Source of the DNA: Erythrobacter sp.
Lineage (GTDB): Bacteria; Pseudomonadota; Alphaproteobacteria; Sphingomonadales; Sphingomonadaceae
Direction of reading: 5' to 3'
DNA: 8,315 bases
NCBI GenBank assembly: GCA_013214365.1
Contig: JABSPI010000228.1
Span: forward strand, 2,357-10,671
Shown: piece after piece, positions 6,800 to 8,315 of the stretch
Layout: each line of letters starts with the position of its first letter
How positions within the stretch are numbered: position 1 is the stretch's first letter
The notes under the pieces: generated by a model
The model's input: only the letters and a program-made list of their open reading frames with translations
What the model was told of the DNA's origin: nothing
Database searches by the model: none
Translations under genes and position numbers: made by a program

Positions 6800-6828
6800 C
6801 AATATCCAAACACCGGAGTAGTTTTCGC

Positions 6829-7359
6829 ATGAAGGGAATCATCTATTCGGAGCTGGTCGGCTTCCTGGATGTAAAAGGGGGACCAAGCTTCACCGAGCAA
6901 GTGCTCGATCAAGCGGAATTGCCGCATGGCGGCGCCTTTTCGCGGGTGTCGCGCTATCCTTGGGAGCAAGCCGTGCAGGTCGTGACTTCTGCTTCCAAGA
7001 TCAGCGGGCTCGACGCCAACGATCTGTGTGAGGAATTTGGGTGGTTTTTGTTTGACCGGTTCACTGTCCTCTACACCGAAATCGTCGAGCGTTATCCAAC
7101 TGCCGAAGGGATGCTGGGCCATGTCGAAAGCCACATCCACGAAGAGGTGAAGGTCCTCTATCCTGATTCCGTCCCACCTCAGGTTTCATCGTGGAAAGAA
7201 GACGAAGGATTTGTGGTGGAATACAAATCCCACCGGCCCTTCGCGCACATTGCTTATGGCCTTGTTCAAGGTTGCATGAAGCATTTCGGCGACACCCGCA
7301 CAGTTGAATGGGTGAACCCCGACCCCAGCGGCACCACCGCGCATTTCAGGATCCACTAA
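6829..7359 (+). CDS. H-NOX (heme nitric oxide/oxygen binding) sensor protein
   Basis: A stand-alone 176-residue soluble heme gas sensor that would bind NO in the cytoplasm and pass the signal to a partner protein. It begins with the family start MKGIIYSEL. The proximal heme ligand is H104 in [11 protein letters not shown], placed by its distance to the conserved YP (111-112) and PP (116-117). The heme-propionate motif YxSxR is complete (Y132, S134, R136). The position matching the distal Tyr that stabilises O2 in oxygen-binding members is Ile141, so an NO-selective, O2-excluding protein is expected. The frame is open back to 6487, but the ATG at 6829 follows a GGAG at 6815-6818 and begins the domain exactly. 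It has a sigma-54 promoter just upstream and its TAA overlaps the next ATG (TAATG, 7357-7361), coupling it to the regulator. Bacterial H-NOX partners are usually histidine kinases or cyclic-di-GMP enzymes; none is seen inside the window. Confidence 0.93.
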   Translation: MKGIIYSELVGFLDVKGGPSFTEQVLDQAELPHGGAFSRVSRYPWEQAVQVVTSASKISGLDANDLCEEFGWFLFDRFTVLYTEIVERYPTAEGMLGHVESHIHEEVKVLYPDSVPPQVSSWKEDEGFVVEYKSHRPFAHIAYGLVQGCMKHFGDTRTVEWVNPDPSGTTAHFRIH

Positions 7360-8315
7360 TGACCCAAGCCAAAGTCCTTATCGTCGAAGACAGCGCCTCT
7401 CTCGCACTGGGTTACGCCGCGCAATTGCAAGATGCCGGCCACGAAGTGAGCCTGTGCGAAACCCTTGCCAAAGCCCAGCAGGAGGTGAAGGCGCAATCCT
7501 TTGACGTCGTTTTGCTCGACCTGCAGCTGCCCGATGGAGATGGCTTGGCGATACTCGACACCTTGCCCAATGCCGGTGGCCCGTCGGTTGTCGTGGTCAC
7601 AGCCGATGGATCATTGTCTCGCGCCATCGCGGCGATGCGGTTGGGAGCGTATGATTTCTTGGTCAAGCCGGTTTCGGGCAACCGGTTGTTGAGCACGGTC
7701 ACCAATGCCGCGGAACAAGCAGGTTCGGTTGCCCCGGCGGTGCCAGAGCCGGTTGCAAGCACGACCACATCGGAAGGGTTTCACGGCTTTATCGGGCAAT
7801 CGACTGCGATGATGGCGGTGTTTCGTACGATCGAAAGCGTGGCCAATTCGCGCGCAACCGTGTTTGTCACAGGGGAAAGTGGAACCGGCAAAGAAGTGAC
7901 CGCCGAGGCGATCCACGCCGAGAGCAGGCGGCGCAGCGGGCCTTTCGTGGCCATCAATTGCGGCGCGATCCCGGAAAACCTGCTGGAATCGGAATTGTTT
8001 GGCCATGTCAAAGGGGCCTTTACCGGCGCAGTTGAGAACCGGATTGGCGCGGCCAAGGCCGCTGATGGCGGCACTTTGTTCCTTGACGAGATTTGTGAAA
8101 TGGATCTCAAATTGCAGGTGAAATTGCTGCGCTTTTTGCAGACCGGTATGATCCAGCGGGTCGGATCCTCCACCGCTGAACCGGTTAATGTCCGCATTGT
8201 GTGTGCCACCAATCGTGATCCGGAACGCGAAGTTGCCGAGGGGCGTTTTCGCGAGGACCTTTATTATCGCCTCAACGTCATTCCAATCGCGTTGCCTTCA
8301 CTGCGCGATCGCGGT
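7359..8315 (+). CDS. NtrC-family sigma-54-dependent response regulator (3' truncated by window edge)
   Basis: The first 319 residues of a two-component transcription activator. The receiver domain (about 4-120) has the acidic pair E10-D11, phosphoacceptor D54 in [14 protein letters not shown]81 and K103, so it looks phosphorylatable. A Pro/Ala/Thr linker (about 120-140) leads into the AAA+ domain starting [12 protein letters not shown]. That domain has Walker A GESGTGK (172-178), the sigma-54-contacting GAFTGA (219-224), Walker B GGTLFLDE (237-244) and the arginine-rich [12 protein letters not shown]. The C-terminal DNA-binding helix-turn-helix lies beyond the window. With GAFTGA intact it should open sigma-54 promoters, and a near-consensus one stands before its own operon. 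The start ATG follows AGGA at 7348-7351 and overlaps the H-NOX stop, tying it to NO sensing. The cognate kinase is not visible and may be encoded further downstream. Confidence 0.95.
   Translation, partial: MTQAKVLIVEDSASLALGYAAQLQDAGHEVSLCETLAKAQQEVKAQSFDVVLLDLQLPDGDGLAILDTLPNAGGPSVVVVTADGSLSRAIAAMRLGAYDFLVKPVSGNRLLSTVTNAAEQAGSVAPAVPEPVASTTTSEGFHGFIGQSTAMMAVFRTIESVANSRATVFVTGESGTGKEVTAEAIHAESRRRSGPFVAINCGAIPENLLESELFGHVKGAFTGAVENRIGAAKAADGGTLFLDEICEMDLKLQVKLLRFLQTGMIQRVGSSTAEPVNVRIVCATNRDPEREVAEGRFREDLYYRLNVIPIALPSLRDRG

Noticed and set aside
6487..6828. N-terminal extension of the H-NOX protein by 114 residues
   Set aside because: The extra residues cross the divergent promoter region and the ribosome binding site and signal peptide of the opposite gene. 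The H-NOX family starts with MKG exactly at 6829, which has its own ribosome binding site.
1..8315. tRNA, rRNA, CRISPR array, insertion sequence or transposon ends
   Set aside because: I read both strands for these and saw no tRNA-like folds, regularly spaced repeats, transposase motifs or terminal inverted repeats near the damaged genes.

Overview
The window looks like a chromosomal segment of an alphaproteobacterium, most probably a sphingomonad (Erythrobacter, Novosphingobium or Sphingopyxis-like). This is judged from moderately high GC, GC-rich third codon positions and the style of the proteins; no phylogenetic marker is present, so the assignment is tentative. It holds part of an exopolysaccharide (EPS) or surface-glycan locus next to a nitric-oxide-sensing regulatory operon.

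Left part, plus strand (1-3081): the tail of a membrane protein gene, two tandem family 2 glycosyltransferases (GT2) and a family 4 glycosyltransferase (GT4). Two of the three junctions are ATGA stop/start overlaps, so this reads as one operon. It ends in a strong intrinsic terminator at 3208-3250. Middle part, minus strand (6571 down to 3276): an outer-membrane polysaccharide-export lipoprotein (Wza/GumB type), then a kinase-less chain-length/co-polymerase protein (Wzc/GumC type), then a polytopic O-antigen ligase/polymerase-like protein, all overlapping. Together the two convergent operons would assemble, polymerise and export a glycan. Right part, plus strand (6829-8315): an H-NOX heme NO sensor, overlapping by TAATG with an NtrC-type sigma-54 response regulator that runs off the window.

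Two things stand out. First, three of the six EPS genes lying fully in the window carry an apparently inactivating lesion, each of a different kind. The first GT2 has a one-base deletion near 598, the Wza-type gene has an in-frame amber codon at 6443-6445, and the ligase gene has a frame change plus apparent internal loss near 3393-3405. The H-NOX gene and the visible part of the regulator are intact. This suggests an EPS locus decaying by mutation, or sequence error in the two frameshift cases.

Second, the 257-base divergent intergenic region (6572-6828) has a near-consensus sigma-54 promoter facing H-NOX and a weaker candidate facing the EPS export operon. Palindromic TCGCAT-T-ATGCGA-type elements lie between them. 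With the sigma-54 activator encoded by the second gene, this suggests a circuit in which NO, sensed by H-NOX, controls both the sensor operon and EPS export. The promoter match is read from sequence; the circuit is inference.
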